From the NCBI GenBank assembly GCA_027031145.1, contig JALVEG010000216.1, forward strand, positions 1 through 34,495: DNA of 34,495 bases, read 5' to 3'. The notes under the pieces were generated by a model. It saw only the letters and a program-made list of their open reading frames with translations, was not told where the DNA came from and searched no databases. The position numbers and the translations under genes were made by a program. Source of the DNA: Saprospiraceae bacterium (lineage in GTDB: Bacteria > Bacteroidota > Bacteroidia > Chitinophagales > Saprospiraceae). Numbering within the stretch: position 1 is the stretch's first letter; each line of letters opens with the position of its first letter. Below, piece after piece: positions 8,996 to 16,847 of the stretch.

Positions 8996-11617
8996 ATGGT
9001 CAGAACTTGTTTTATAGTTGTCATTTTTTATTTAACAGTAGTTTCATTGTTCTCGCAGTCTGTTAGTGCTAAGATAACCATACACAAATCTAAAATAAAA
9101 GTGGAAAATTTACTGAAAGAAATATCACGACAAAGTGGTATGGATTTCTCTTATAATCCGCGTTCATTTGATATTGATAAAAAAATATCATTCCATATTG
9201 AAAATGCAACACTTGATGAAACCCTGAAAAAAATATGTTCAAAAATCCCTGTAAAATATATTATAGTTGAAGGGCAAATCGTATTAAATCGTAATGACGA
9301 AACAGGACGATTGGAAATAAAGGAAAGAGAATATTATTCATTAAGCGGTTTTGTAAGTGACCGGTCTTCAGGAGAAAGTCTTATCGGAGCAAATGTTTTT
9401 ACACTTGGAAAATCCATCGGTACAAGCACAAATGAATTTGGGTATTATTCCATGAATCTTCCTAAAGGGAAATATAAAGTTCAATTTTCTTATTTGGGGT
9501 TCTCTCCGGAAATTGAAGTTGTTGAATTGAATAAAGACAAGAAAAAAAATATAAGGCTGAATGATGAATTGCAAAAACTTCCTGCGATAATCATAGAAAT
9601 GCCTGTAATAGACTTGTTGGACAGAAAAAAGCCGGGAGAAAGAGAGATCAGCAAAAGGGAATTGAGCAATATGCCCGAATTCGGCAGTTCCTCCGGTTTG
9701 ATCAAAGGATTGCAGGCGCAACCGGGAGTGAGTGTGCATAGTGACGGATCTGCTTTTTATTTTGTAAGAGGTGGTGAAAAGGATCAAAATCTTATTATTA
9801 TCGATGATGCACCTATATACAATCCTGCACATCTTTTCGGGTTTTATTCGCTTGTTATCCCCGATTTCACAAAATCAATAAAATTGTATAAAAGCGATAT
9901 ACCTGTTAGTCTGGGAGACAGGTTGTCATCTGTTTTAGATATAAGGACAAAAGACGGAAATCTGAATAAATTTGAAATTAATGGGGCTACCAGCCTTATC
10001 CTCAACAGATTGTCGGTTGAAGGTCCCATTGTGAAAGGTAAAAGTTCTTTTTTTACTTCCTTGCGATTATCTAATTTTAATTGGTTGTACAAAAAATATG
10101 TTCCCGATCTGAATCTTGGTTTTGGCGATTTCAATCTCAAATGGAATTATAAGATCAATAGTAACAACAGATTTTATTTTACATTTATTAATAGTAGTGA
10201 CATTTTTTCAAATACCGGTGTTATTTCAGGTACTTCCGCCGGGATTCAATGGAATAATCTTGCAATGACTTTAAGGTGGAATCATATTTTCAATCCAAAA
10301 CTATTTTTAAATACTATATTTTACACAGGAAATTACCAATACAAAATTTCTGCAGTAAAAGATATCTGGCATTCGGGAATAGGCAGCCTTAGTTTGAAAT
10401 CTGATTTTACTTGGTACAATAGCAGCAAAATGACTTCAAAATTCGGACTGGAACTACATGGGTATTTCTTTAATCCCGGAAAAATACTGGAAGGTTCACT
10501 TGTGAGCCTGTTTCCGGCGATCAAACAGGATAATTCCAGACAAACTGTAATTTATTTCAACTCAAACTACCATCTTTCAGAAAAATTGCGGTTGAATGCC
10601 GGACTGAGAATGTCAACATGGAGCAATTATGGTCCTGCCACTTATTATGATTTTGATGATAAACACCAATTTGTTGAAGCTGTACAAACAGGACAGGGAG
10701 CATACAATACTTATTTTAATCCCGATCCAAGGGTGAGTGCCACTTATTATATCGACAGTACTTCTTTGGTTAAATTGAGTTATGGTATCTATCATCAGTT
10801 TATACATCTTATTTCCAATTCAACTTCTCCTTTTACATCTTTTGAAGTATGGTTGCCGAGTAGTCCCAATATCAAACCCCAAAAGGCAAATCAGATATCA
10901 TTGGGATTTGTAAAATACATTCCTAAAGCGGGAATAGAATTGAGCATGGAAGCTTATTATAAAAAAATGAGCAATCAAATAGATTATGAACCTCATGCCA
11001 ATACTTTTCTGAATCCGCTGATAGAAGGAGAACTGCGATTTGGGAAAATGAACTCTTACGGTTCGGAATTTCTTGTCAAAAAAGACAGAGGTAAATTTAA
11101 CGGGTGGATCGCTTATACTTATTCCAGAACTATGAGAAGAACTCCCGAAATAAATAAAGGTAAAGAGTACCCGGCTTTTCAGGATAGGCCTCATGATCTT
11201 TCATTGATGATGAATTACAATATCAGCAGGCGATTAATGGTTTCACTGTATTGGACATCTTATTCAGGTTCGACTTTTTCATCACCGACCGGATTTTACA
11301 CTTTCAAAGGGAATAGAATCCCTATTTACGGTCAAAAAAATAATGACAGATTGCCGGCATATCATCGTATGGATTTTGCGGTTAAATTTATTTTGAATAA
11401 AAATCCTGAAAATCGCTACAGGCATAGTTTGACTTTTTCATTGTTCAATGCACTGGCACATAAAAATATCGTTGATATTAATTTTAATAAAATAGAAAAT
11501 GAAAATAATTCACTTTTAGTTAAAGCAAATGTTATCGGGCAGGAAAGTCTGATAGCAACACAAACAATGCTGGTAAGATTTTTACCTTCATTGACATATA
11601 AGTTTAATTTTAAATAA
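8996..11617 (+). CDS. TonB-dependent outer-membrane receptor with STN signalling domain
   Basis: This protein has 873 residues and starts with a signal peptide (MVRTCFIVVIFYLTVVSLFSQ). An STN domain follows at about 27-98 (ITIHKSKIKVENLLKEISRQ, with SFHIENATLDETLKKI). Such a domain lets an outer-membrane transporter contact a FecR protein. A carboxypeptidase-regulatory-like beta-sandwich is at about 114-195 (LSGFVSDRSSGESLIGANV). A TonB plug follows at about 205-330 (FVRGGEKDQNLIIIDDAPI, then HLFGFYSLVIPD), and a beta-barrel runs to the C-terminus (LPSLTYKFNFK). It would import an unidentified ligand using TonB energy and signal to the upstream sigma/FecR pair. Its length and lack of a SusD partner set it apart from classical SusC proteins; the DUF4249 lipoprotein at 11773 is the likely partner. 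It lies 231 nt after the FecR gene, behind nested inverted repeats. Confidence 0.93.
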   Translation: MVRTCFIVVIFYLTVVSLFSQSVSAKITIHKSKIKVENLLKEISRQSGMDFSYNPRSFDIDKKISFHIENATLDETLKKICSKIPVKYIIVEGQIVLNRNDETGRLEIKEREYYSLSGFVSDRSSGESLIGANVFTLGKSIGTSTNEFGYYSMNLPKGKYKVQFSYLGFSPEIEVVELNKDKKKNIRLNDELQKLPAIIIEMPVIDLLDRKKPGEREISKRELSNMPEFGSSSGLIKGLQAQPGVSVHSDGSAFYFVRGGEKDQNLIIIDDAPIYNPAHLFGFYSLVIPDFTKSIKLYKSDIPVSLGDRLSSVLDIRTKDGNLNKFEINGATSLILNRLSVEGPIVKGKSSFFTSLRLSNFNWLYKKYVPDLNLGFGDFNLKWNYKINSNNRFYFTFINSSDIFSNTGVISGTSAGIQWNNLAMTLRWNHIFNPKLFLNTIFYTGNYQYKISAVKDIWHSGIGSLSLKSDFTWYNSSKMTSKFGLELHGYFFNPGKILEGSLVSLFPAIKQDNSRQTVIYFNSNYHLSEKLRLNAGLRMSTWSNYGPATYYDFDDKHQFVEAVQTGQGAYNTYFNPDPRVSATYYIDSTSLVKLSYGIYHQFIHLISNSTSPFTSFEVWLPSSPNIKPQKANQISLGFVKYIPKAGIELSMEAYYKKMSNQIDYEPHANTFLNPLIEGELRFGKMNSYGSEFLVKKDRGKFNGWIAYTYSRTMRRTPEINKGKEYPAFQDRPHDLSLMMNYNISRRLMVSLYWTSYSGSTFSSPTGFYTFKGNRIPIYGQKNNDRLPAYHRMDFAVKFILNKNPENRYRHSLTFSLFNALAHKNIVDINFNKIENENNSLLVKANVIGQESLIATQTMLVRFLPSLTYKFNFK

Positions 11618-11632
11618 TTGATATAATTAAAA

Positions 11633-11666
11633 GCCTCATAGAGGCGATCCCGCTGTACAGCGGGAT
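11633..11666. repeat. REP-like palindromic element after the TonB receptor gene
   Basis: A small hairpin GCCTC-ATA-GAGGC (11633-11645) is followed at once by a perfect 20-bp palindrome, ATCCCGCTGTACAGCGGGAT (11647-11666). It is GC-rich against a very AT-rich background. It could act as a transcription terminator or mRNA 3'-end stabiliser for the receptor gene, or be a dispersed REP-type repeat. Confidence 0.7.
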
Positions 11667-11692
11667 GGTAGTACTAATTTTAGAAGAAGATG

Positions 11693-11734
11693 TTGTTTTG
11701 GCGAGATTTTTGTGCAAAAATCATGACAAAACAA
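11693..11734. repeat. Hairpin with internal bubble upstream of the DUF4249 gene
   Basis: TTGTTTTG (11693-11700) and GATTTTTG (11705-11712) pair with CAAAAATC (11715-11722) and CAAAACAA (11727-11734). This gives 16 paired positions around a 2-nt loop with a 4x4 internal bubble (GCGA/ATGA). It lies 26 nt after the REP-like palindrome in the same 155-bp gap. Confidence 0.6.
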
Positions 11735-11772
11735 AAATATAATAGTATTGATTAAAATCAGAATTCTATAAA

Positions 11773-12582
11773 ATGAATAAATACAAATATAAAGGATATT
11801 TTTTGGTAATGATTTTGTTACTTATCGGTTGTGAGGAAAAAATTGACTGGAATTATAATATTACCGATTCCGGTAAATTGGTTGTGGAAGCCATAATCAC
11901 CGATGAATACAAGTATCAGGAAGTGGTTTTATCTTTAAGCAGAGATGATATTAACGGAACACAAATACCGGCGACCGGTGCGATCATTAATCTTATTTCA
12001 GAAAATGAAACTTATTCTTTTAGAGAAAATACTTCTTCTCCCGGGACATATCTTAGTGAAAATCCATTTGCAGGCAAATTAAATAAAATATACATTTTGG
12101 AGATCGAATGGGAAAATAATACTTATCGTTCCAAAAGCATTATGAAGCCTGTTGCTCCTATGAATAAAATGACATTTAAACAAACAGTTGATAATAAATT
12201 CACAATTGATGAGGTTGCCCCTCAATATTCTCCGAATGAACAGGCAATGTACGAGATCGATATTGACTGGTCGCATATTGTAAATTCGGATTCAGCAAAG
12301 GCGAAATTGTATTTTTTTACTTTTAAAACAATCGATGTAAATGAAATTTTCAGACCTGCAAAAGAAATCGTAAAATTTCCAAGAGGTACCATTGTTATCG
12401 AAACTAAATACAGCCTTAATTCGCAAATGGCTGCATATTTTCGTGCAATGTCTATGGAAACTCAATGGCAGGGAGGTGTTTTTGATGAAGCCTCGGGCGA
12501 ATTGCCTTCCAATATAAGTAATGGGGCACTTGGATTGTTTGGTATGAGTTCTGTAATAAAAGATACTTTGATTGTAAAGTAA
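11773..12582 (+). CDS. DUF4249-family outer-envelope lipoprotein
   Basis: This protein has 269 residues. The N-terminus MNKYKYKGYFLVMILLLIGC is a lipoprotein signal peptide with Cys20 as the probable lipidated residue. The segment LVVEAIITDEYKYQEVVLSL is the characteristic start of the DUF4249 domain. It is followed by a beta-sandwich-like stretch (GAIINLISENETYSF, GTYLSENPFAGKLNKIYILE) and a longer mixed region to the end. DUF4249 proteins commonly sit beside TonB-dependent receptors in Bacteroidota and are thought to be surface accessory lipoproteins, though their biochemical role is not known to me. Placement 155 nt after the receptor on the same strand supports a partnership. The two hairpin elements between the genes may let their expression differ. 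The family call is fairly secure; the function is inferred from context. Confidence 0.85.
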   Translation: MNKYKYKGYFLVMILLLIGCEEKIDWNYNITDSGKLVVEAIITDEYKYQEVVLSLSRDDINGTQIPATGAIINLISENETYSFRENTSSPGTYLSENPFAGKLNKIYILEIEWENNTYRSKSIMKPVAPMNKMTFKQTVDNKFTIDEVAPQYSPNEQAMYEIDIDWSHIVNSDSAKAKLYFFTFKTIDVNEIFRPAKEIVKFPRGTIVIETKYSLNSQMAAYFRAMSMETQWQGGVFDEASGELPSNISNGALGLFGMSSVIKDTLIVK

Positions 12583-12586
12583 TACA

Positions 12587-13016
12587 AAATTAACTTTGGA
12601 TTAAAATCTGATAGTATTTTTCATTACGGTTTCCCTCAGCGTTCCTTAGAGTATCCATAGCGATCCTTAGCGGGAAAACAGACAGATTTTCAGTTTTAGT
12701 TACTAAGTTTTTATCTCCCGCAAAGGGCGCAAAGGTATCGCTGAGTTTCGCAAAGGATATATTTGAATAATAAAGAATAATTGTGCTATACTTTTTGATG
12801 ACAATTAACTTTGGATGAAAATCTGATAGTCTTTTTTACCCCGGTTTCCCTTAGCGTTCCTTAGCGTATCCATAGCGATTCTTAGCGGGAAAACAGACAG
12901 ATTTCCAGTTTTAGTTGCTAAGTTTTTATCTCCCGCAAAGGGTGCAAATGTATCTCAGAGTTTCGCAAAGGATATATTTGAATAATAAAGAATTATTGTG
13001 CTATACTTTTTGGTGA
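12587..13016. repeat. Two tandem copies of a 215-bp structured intergenic element
   Basis: Copy 1 is 12587-12801 and copy 2 is 12802-13016. The period is exactly 215 bp from end to end, with no indels and about 17 mismatches by eye. Each copy has a left arm of four ~10-bp units ending in TAGCG (best in copy 2: CCCTTAGCG, TTCCTTAGCG, TATCCATAGCG, ATTCTTAGCG). Its right arm reads, on the opposite strand, as four related units (TCCTTTGCG, AAACTCAGCG, ATACCTTTGCG, CCCTTTGCG in copy 1). The arms are therefore imperfect inverted repeats around a ~35-nt centre. It resembles GCAAAG-type degenerate repeats dispersed in many bacterial genomes. Confidence 0.8.
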
Positions 13017-13051
13017 CTATTATCACTTGAATGTTAATTAAAAAATAAGTA

Positions 13052-13069
13052 TTTACTCAGGTATAATGC
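13052..13069 (+). promoter_or_regulatory. TTTACTCAGGTATAATGC motif upstream of the lipoprotein gene
   Basis: This is one of five intergenic copies of the consensus YTACTCAGGTATAAT in the window. The core TAC-TCAG-GTA is an inverted repeat with a four-base centre, as expected for a dimeric regulator. It lies 154 nt ahead of the ATG at 13224. Binding is not demonstrated; the call rests on recurrence in gaps. Confidence 0.4.
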
Positions 13070-13223
13070 TTGTCTTTGCCAAATTCTCAGGAAAAAGTTA
13101 CTAAAACTATCAATTTGATTTAAGAATTAATAAAATTAATTAGGGTATAATTTATTTCATGTGTAATATAATTGATTAACGGATAATACATCCTTATTTT
13201 TAATAATCTAAAAAATATTTATC

Positions 13224-14042
13224 ATGAAAAAATTAAGTTTTGTTTTAGCGATTTTCTTAGCAATTTTCGTAGTTCAGTCATGTACAAAAGATACAGATAT
13301 GGTTGCTGAACAAAAAGCACCGCAGTTACCGTCAGTTGAAACTTTTGTAATGCCATTTGATGATTTTTCAGAATCTCAGAGAAACCAGGTAGAAGACAGG
13401 ACAGTTAATAACTTCAGTTATGCTCTTGGTAATATCCTGATATGGAATTCATTATTGGATATGAATCTGAGAATTCCTGTTTTATCATTCATAGAAGCAC
13501 TAAAGCATGAAGCTGATTATCAGGGCAATGGTGTATGGTTATGGGCTTATGAAGTGACAGATGATCAGGGAGATACTTATCAGGCAGAATTATATGGAGA
13601 GTTGCTGGTAGATGATGAAATAAAATGGGATATGTATGTTTCCAAAACAGGAGGTTTCCAAAATATGCACTGGTACACCGGAGTTACTGCCAATGATGAA
13701 TCATATGCTCACTGGACACTGTACTTTGATACGGAAGATCCAAAACCTTTTATAAAGATTGATTTTAAGAAGGATACTAATGCAGGTCTTGGAGGTATCC
13801 GTTATACAAATATTATCCCGGATGTGCCCCAAAATGGTGGTTATATTGAATACAGGGAAGGAAATGGCGCTGCTACAGATGGTTTCAACAGGGCTTACGA
13901 TGTTTACAAATCAGAAATAGATAATCTATTGGAGATCAATTGGAGTAAAGAAAATAAAAACGGAAGAGTTAAAGATATTGAAAGATATCACGATACGGAA
14001 TGGCATTGTTGGGGAACCGATTTTAAAGATATACAATGCTAA
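13224..14042 (+). CDS. Uncharacterised lipoprotein (272 aa)
   Basis: The N-terminus MKKLSFVLAIFLAIFVVQSC is a lipoprotein signal peptide with Cys20 in the lipobox. The mature part is acidic and rich in aromatic residues, with repeated WxxY/WxW patterns (VWLWAYEVTD, MHWYTGVT, YAHWTLYFD) that suggest a mostly beta-sheet fold. The protein ends with a cysteine and has a second one at WHCWGTD near the end, so a C-terminal disulfide is possible. I do not recognise a named family. It stands alone: a long leader with a 215-bp duplication lies upstream and a strong terminator lies 39 nt downstream, which suggests a single-gene transcript. The ATG is well supported by the signal peptide directly after it. 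Confidence 0.85.
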   Translation: MKKLSFVLAIFLAIFVVQSCTKDTDMVAEQKAPQLPSVETFVMPFDDFSESQRNQVEDRTVNNFSYALGNILIWNSLLDMNLRIPVLSFIEALKHEADYQGNGVWLWAYEVTDDQGDTYQAELYGELLVDDEIKWDMYVSKTGGFQNMHWYTGVTANDESYAHWTLYFDTEDPKPFIKIDFKKDTNAGLGGIRYTNIIPDVPQNGGYIEYREGNGAATDGFNRAYDVYKSEIDNLLEINWSKENKNGRVKDIERYHDTEWHCWGTDFKDIQC

Positions 14043-14080
14043 TAGATCAGATGTAAATTATAATTATTAATTTTTTGTTG

Positions 14081-14108
14081 AAAGGCGGGTTTTTTGCCCG
14101 CCTTTTTT
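14081..14108 (+). terminator. Intrinsic terminator of the lipoprotein gene
   Basis: AAAGGCGGG (14081-14089) pairs perfectly with CCCGCCTTT (14097-14105) around a 7-nt T-rich loop, followed by further T residues. It lies 39 nt after the stop codon at 14042. The A-rich left end could make it work in both directions, although no minus-strand gene converges here. Confidence 0.9.
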
Positions 14109-14114
14109 ATTTGT

Positions 14115-14133
14115 ACCTACTCAGGTAGAATCA
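14115..14133 (+). promoter_or_regulatory. ACCTACTCAGGTAGAATCA motif upstream of aspS
   Basis: This is the most symmetrical copy of the recurrent motif: CTAC-TCAG-GTAG is a perfect inverted repeat with a four-base centre. It lies just after the terminator and about 100 nt ahead of the aspS ATG, so it is placed to affect aspS transcription. Confidence 0.4.
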
Positions 14134-14201
14134 TTTTGATTGAATTAAAACCTAAAAATCAAGTTTTTTCCTGATAATTTATTTATGTAAAAATCTTTGT
14201 G

Positions 14202-14209
14202 CACCTTTG
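14202..14209 (+). promoter_or_regulatory. Candidate aspS -7 box CACCTTTG
   Basis: CACCTTTG differs at one position from the TAnnTTTG consensus and lies 25 nt ahead of the ATG at 14235. No clear -33 TTG is present at the standard spacing. If it is used, the GTG at 14199 lies upstream of the transcript and cannot be the start. Confidence 0.35.
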
Positions 14210-14234
14210 CATTTCAATTTTAAAAATCAGTAAA

Positions 14235-16007
14235 ATGTATAGAACTCATAATTGTAATGAATTAAGAATTAATAATGTTGGAGAAGAAGTGACATTAAGC
14301 GGATGGCTTCATTCAAGCAGGGATTTTGGAGGAATGACATTCATAGATCTTAGGGATAGATATGGGATCACTCAATTGGTTTTTTCGATGGATGATGATG
14401 CGGAAATGTGTGAAAGAGCGAGAAAACTCGGAAGAGAATATGTGATTCAGGTTACAGGTATTGTCAGGGAAAGATCAAATAAAAATCCTAATAGGTCTAC
14501 AGGTGATATAGAGATCGAAGTCAAATCTTTAGAAGTTTTGAATTCATCCAAAACTCCTCCGTTTACTATTGAAAATGAAACAGATGGAGGTGATGAACTG
14601 AGGATGAAATACCGTTATCTTGATATAAGAAGGGAGCCGGTTAAAGAAAATCTGATCTTTAGAAGCCGTTGTTCTCTTGAAGTGAGAAAATATTTGGGAG
14701 ACAATGGATTTATTGAAGTGGAAACGCCATTTTTGATAAAAAGTACTCCTGAAGGTGCCAGGGATTTTATCGTTCCCAGCAGACTCAATAAAGGTCAGTT
14801 TTATGCACTTCCACAATCTCCTCAGACATTTAAACAATTGTTGATGGTTGCCGGGATGGATAAATATTACCAAATAGTAAAATGTTTTAGAGATGAAGAT
14901 CTAAGAGCTGACAGACAACCGGAATTTACTCAAATCGATTGCGAGATGTCCTATGTTCATAGGGATGATATTCTTGATACATTCGAGGGATTAACAAAGC
15001 ATATTTTTAAAACTTTGCTTGATGTGGAATTACCTGATTTTCCTAAAATGGATTATGATCATGCTTTAAAATATTATGGTTCGGATAAACCGGATGTGAG
15101 ATTTGATATGAAATTTCATGAGCTTAATGATTTGATGAAAGGTCATGGGTTTTCTGTTTTTGATGATGCAGAATTGGTCGTTGGTATCAACGCAGAAGGA
15201 CAATGCGGTAATTATTCAAATAAAGATATAAAGAAATTAACTGAATGGGTTCAAAGACCTCAAATCGGAGCTAAAGGACTTGTATATGTGAAGTATAATG
15301 ATGATGGAACTATTAAAAGTTCTGTTGGTAAGTTTTATTCCGAAGAACAACTAAAAGAATGGTTGGGAAGATTTGATGCTAAACCGGGCGATATGTTGTT
15401 GATATTATCCGGCGAAACGGATAAAACGAGAAAACAACTGGGTGAATTGAGACTTGAGATGGGAAGAAGAATGGGATTGATGAAAGAAGGGGATTTCAAA
15501 GCTCTTTGGATCGTTGATTTTCCTTTATTGGAATGGGATGAAGAAGAAGGAAGATTTTTTGCCATGCATCATCCGTTTACCGCTCCTAAAAAAGATGAAA
15601 TAGATAAAATGATGAGCGGGGATTTTGAAACATTAAAAAATCTCAAGGCAGATGCTTATGATCTGGTTATAAACGGAGCCGAGATAGGAGGAGGTTCTAT
15701 AAGAATTCATGATAGGGAACTACAGGCAAAGAACTTCACATTACTTGGTTTTACTCCCGAAGAAGCAGAAAAACAGTTTGGTTTTCTAATGGGTGCATTT
15801 GAATATGGTGCTCCACCACATGGAGGAATTGCCTTTGGTTTTGACCGATTATGTGCTGTGATGAACAATCAGAATTCGATCAGGGACTTCATTGCATTTC
15901 CCAAAAATAATCAGGGCAGGGATGTTATGATCGATGCTCCTGACACTGTTGATCAGGTTCAATTGGATGAATTGGGGCTGGAGTTGAAAGGGGAAGAGGA
16001 AGATTGA
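14235..16007 (+). CDS. aspS: Aspartate--tRNA ligase
   Basis: This protein has 590 residues from the ATG at 14235, the usual length of bacterial AspRS. It charges tRNA with aspartate in the cytoplasm. The N-terminal OB-fold anticodon-binding domain is visible in VTLSGWLHSSRDFGGMTFID. The class II catalytic core has motif 2 in CFRDEDLRADRQPEFTQID and motif 3 in GGIAFGFDRLCAVM. The flipping loop and substrate region are visible in STPEGARDFIVPSR and ALPQSPQTFKQLLMVAGMD. A GAD-type insertion separates the two halves of the core, as in bacterial rather than archaeal enzymes. The upstream in-frame GTG at 14199 would add residues with no counterpart in the family. The last codons run into a GATTGAAT tandem array, so the TGA stop is part of repeat unit 1. 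Whether the enzyme is Asp-specific or also charges tRNA-Asn cannot be decided here. Confidence 0.98.
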   Translation: MYRTHNCNELRINNVGEEVTLSGWLHSSRDFGGMTFIDLRDRYGITQLVFSMDDDAEMCERARKLGREYVIQVTGIVRERSNKNPNRSTGDIEIEVKSLEVLNSSKTPPFTIENETDGGDELRMKYRYLDIRREPVKENLIFRSRCSLEVRKYLGDNGFIEVETPFLIKSTPEGARDFIVPSRLNKGQFYALPQSPQTFKQLLMVAGMDKYYQIVKCFRDEDLRADRQPEFTQIDCEMSYVHRDDILDTFEGLTKHIFKTLLDVELPDFPKMDYDHALKYYGSDKPDVRFDMKFHELNDLMKGHGFSVFDDAELVVGINAEGQCGNYSNKDIKKLTEWVQRPQIGAKGLVYVKYNDDGTIKSSVGKFYSEEQLKEWLGRFDAKPGDMLLILSGETDKTRKQLGELRLEMGRRMGLMKEGDFKALWIVDFPLLEWDEEEGRFFAMHHPFTAPKKDEIDKMMSGDFETLKNLKADAYDLVINGAEIGGGSIRIHDRELQAKNFTLLGFTPEEAEKQFGFLMGAFEYGAPPHGGIAFGFDRLCAVMNNQNSIRDFIAFPKNNQGRDVMIDAPDTVDQVQLDELGLELKGEEED

Positions 16008-16065
16008 ATGAGATTGAATAAGATTGAATGAGATTGAATGCGATTGAATAAGATTGAATAAGATT
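16002..16065 (+). repeat. GATTGAATRA 10-bp tandem array overlapping the aspS stop
   Basis: Six 10-bp units (GATTGAATGA, -AA, -GA, -GC, -AA, -AA) and a final GATT run from 16002 to 16065. The first unit contributes the last codon and the TGA stop of aspS. The unit core AGATTG is the reverse complement of CAATCT, which forms the array that follows. Confidence 0.9.
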
Positions 16066-16085
16066 TATTTCCATTAGTCTCGAAA

Positions 16086-16258
16086 ATCAATCTTCCAAAA
16101 CAATCTAAATCAATCTCCAACCCAATCTCCATCAATCTCAAACCCAATCTACATCAATCTTCCAAACCAACCTACATCAATCTTAAACCCAATCTACATC
16201 AATCTTCCAAACCAATCTACATCAATCTTAAACCCAATCCCCCAAAAATCAATCTAAA
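16086..16258. repeat. CAATCT-rich minisatellite, opposite orientation to the array before it
   Basis: About thirteen exact CAATCT words, plus CAACCT and CAATCC variants, occur here. Their higher-order period is 22-23 bp (CCAATCTACATCAATCTT plus AAAC or CCAAA, alternating, so about 45 bp over two units). With the GATTGAAT array upstream, the gap forms a large imperfect inverted repeat that can pair in many registers. Its left part is an open minus-strand frame, but the low complexity argues against coding. Confidence 0.85.
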
Positions 16259-16262
16259 TTCC

Positions 16263-16270
16263 TATCTTTG
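16263..16270 (+). promoter_or_regulatory. Candidate -7 box TATCTTTG for the DUF4442 gene
   Basis: TATCTTTG is an exact match to TAnnTTTG and lies 19 nt ahead of the ATG at 16290, directly after the CAATCT array. The region where a -33 TTG is expected is the repeat array itself and has no TTG, so the promoter is incomplete by consensus. Confidence 0.4.
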
Positions 16271-16289
16271 CAATACTAAACCTATTAAG

Positions 16290-16766
16290 ATGAGCAAACT
16301 AATATCAATTTTCAGATCACCTTTCAAAATGAAGCTGTATTTTCTAAAAAAACTGCCCAGTTTATTTTTTTGGAATATAAGAGTTGATGAAATCAGTGCC
16401 ACCAGAGCTAAAATTTCAATTCCTTATGGATGGAGGACTCAAAATCCGTTTAGGTCTATCTATTTTTCAGCACTTGCCGGAACAGCAGAGTTATCAACCG
16501 GGTTGTTGGCGTTTTTAGCTGCGGAAAATCAGGATATTTCTATGTTGGTTGTCGGAGTTAAAGGCAGATTTACAAAAAAAGCCAATACAAGATCTTTTTT
16601 TATATGTGAGCAAGGACAAGAATTAATAGACACTGTTAATAAAGCTATCGAAACTGGCGAGGGTCAGACGGTCGAAGTGATCTCCCGTGGATTTAATGAA
16701 AATAATGAATTGATAGCTGAATTTGAGTTTACCTGGTCCTTCAAAAAAAGAAATAAATTAAAATAA
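16290..16766 (+). CDS. DUF4442 hotdog-fold protein, possible thioesterase
   Basis: This cytoplasmic protein has 158 residues. The pattern IPYGWRTQNPFRSIYFSALAG followed by TAELSTGLLAF matches DUF4442, a family related to hotdog-fold acyl-CoA thioesterases. The central helix of a hotdog domain would be IYFSALAGTAELSTGLLAFLA (about residues 56-76). The strands SMLVVGVKGRFTKKA and FICEQGQ follow, and the protein ends in a basic tail. No substrate can be read from the sequence and I cannot point to catalytic residues with confidence. The gene has its own -7-type box and stands 81 nt ahead of the LEA-like gene without an obvious terminator, so the two might be co-transcribed. Confidence 0.82.
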   Translation: MSKLISIFRSPFKMKLYFLKKLPSLFFWNIRVDEISATRAKISIPYGWRTQNPFRSIYFSALAGTAELSTGLLAFLAAENQDISMLVVGVKGRFTKKANTRSFFICEQGQELIDTVNKAIETGEGQTVEVISRGFNENNELIAEFEFTWSFKKRNKLK

Positions 16767-16847
16767 CAACTTATTGATATTGAACCAAGTTATTAAGATT
16801 TTGTTTTCATTATGAAACAACTATTTATTAAAACAAAAATTATTATT

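Larger units (their letters stand above)
12583..13223. other. 641-bp intergenic region with tandem duplication
   Basis: No coding frame is supportable here. The left two thirds are two copies of a 215-bp element (listed separately). The remaining ~200 bp are AT-rich leader sequence for the lipoprotein gene at 13224, including one ACTCAGGTATAAT motif and a related GGGTATAATTTATTT stretch near 13143-13157. Confidence 0.7.

Noticed and set aside
9368..9832. Minus-strand open frame of 154 codons inside the TonB receptor gene
   Set aside because: The plus-strand frame has clear STN, regulatory and plug domains here. The antisense product shows no recognisable motif.
7577..13016. Insertion sequence or integron in the repeat-rich gaps
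   Set aside because: No transposase or integrase frame, complete or broken, is visible in any of these gaps. Only non-coding inverted or tandem repeats can be supported.
14199..14234. Upstream GTG extension of aspS
   Set aside because: The extra 12 residues have no counterpart in the AspRS family, and the candidate -7 box at 14202-14209 would lie downstream of this start.
16086..16258. Possible CRISPR array from regularly spaced CAATCT words
   Set aside because: The repeated word is only 6-18 bp, there are no unique spacers of constant length, and no cas genes are present. It is a minisatellite.
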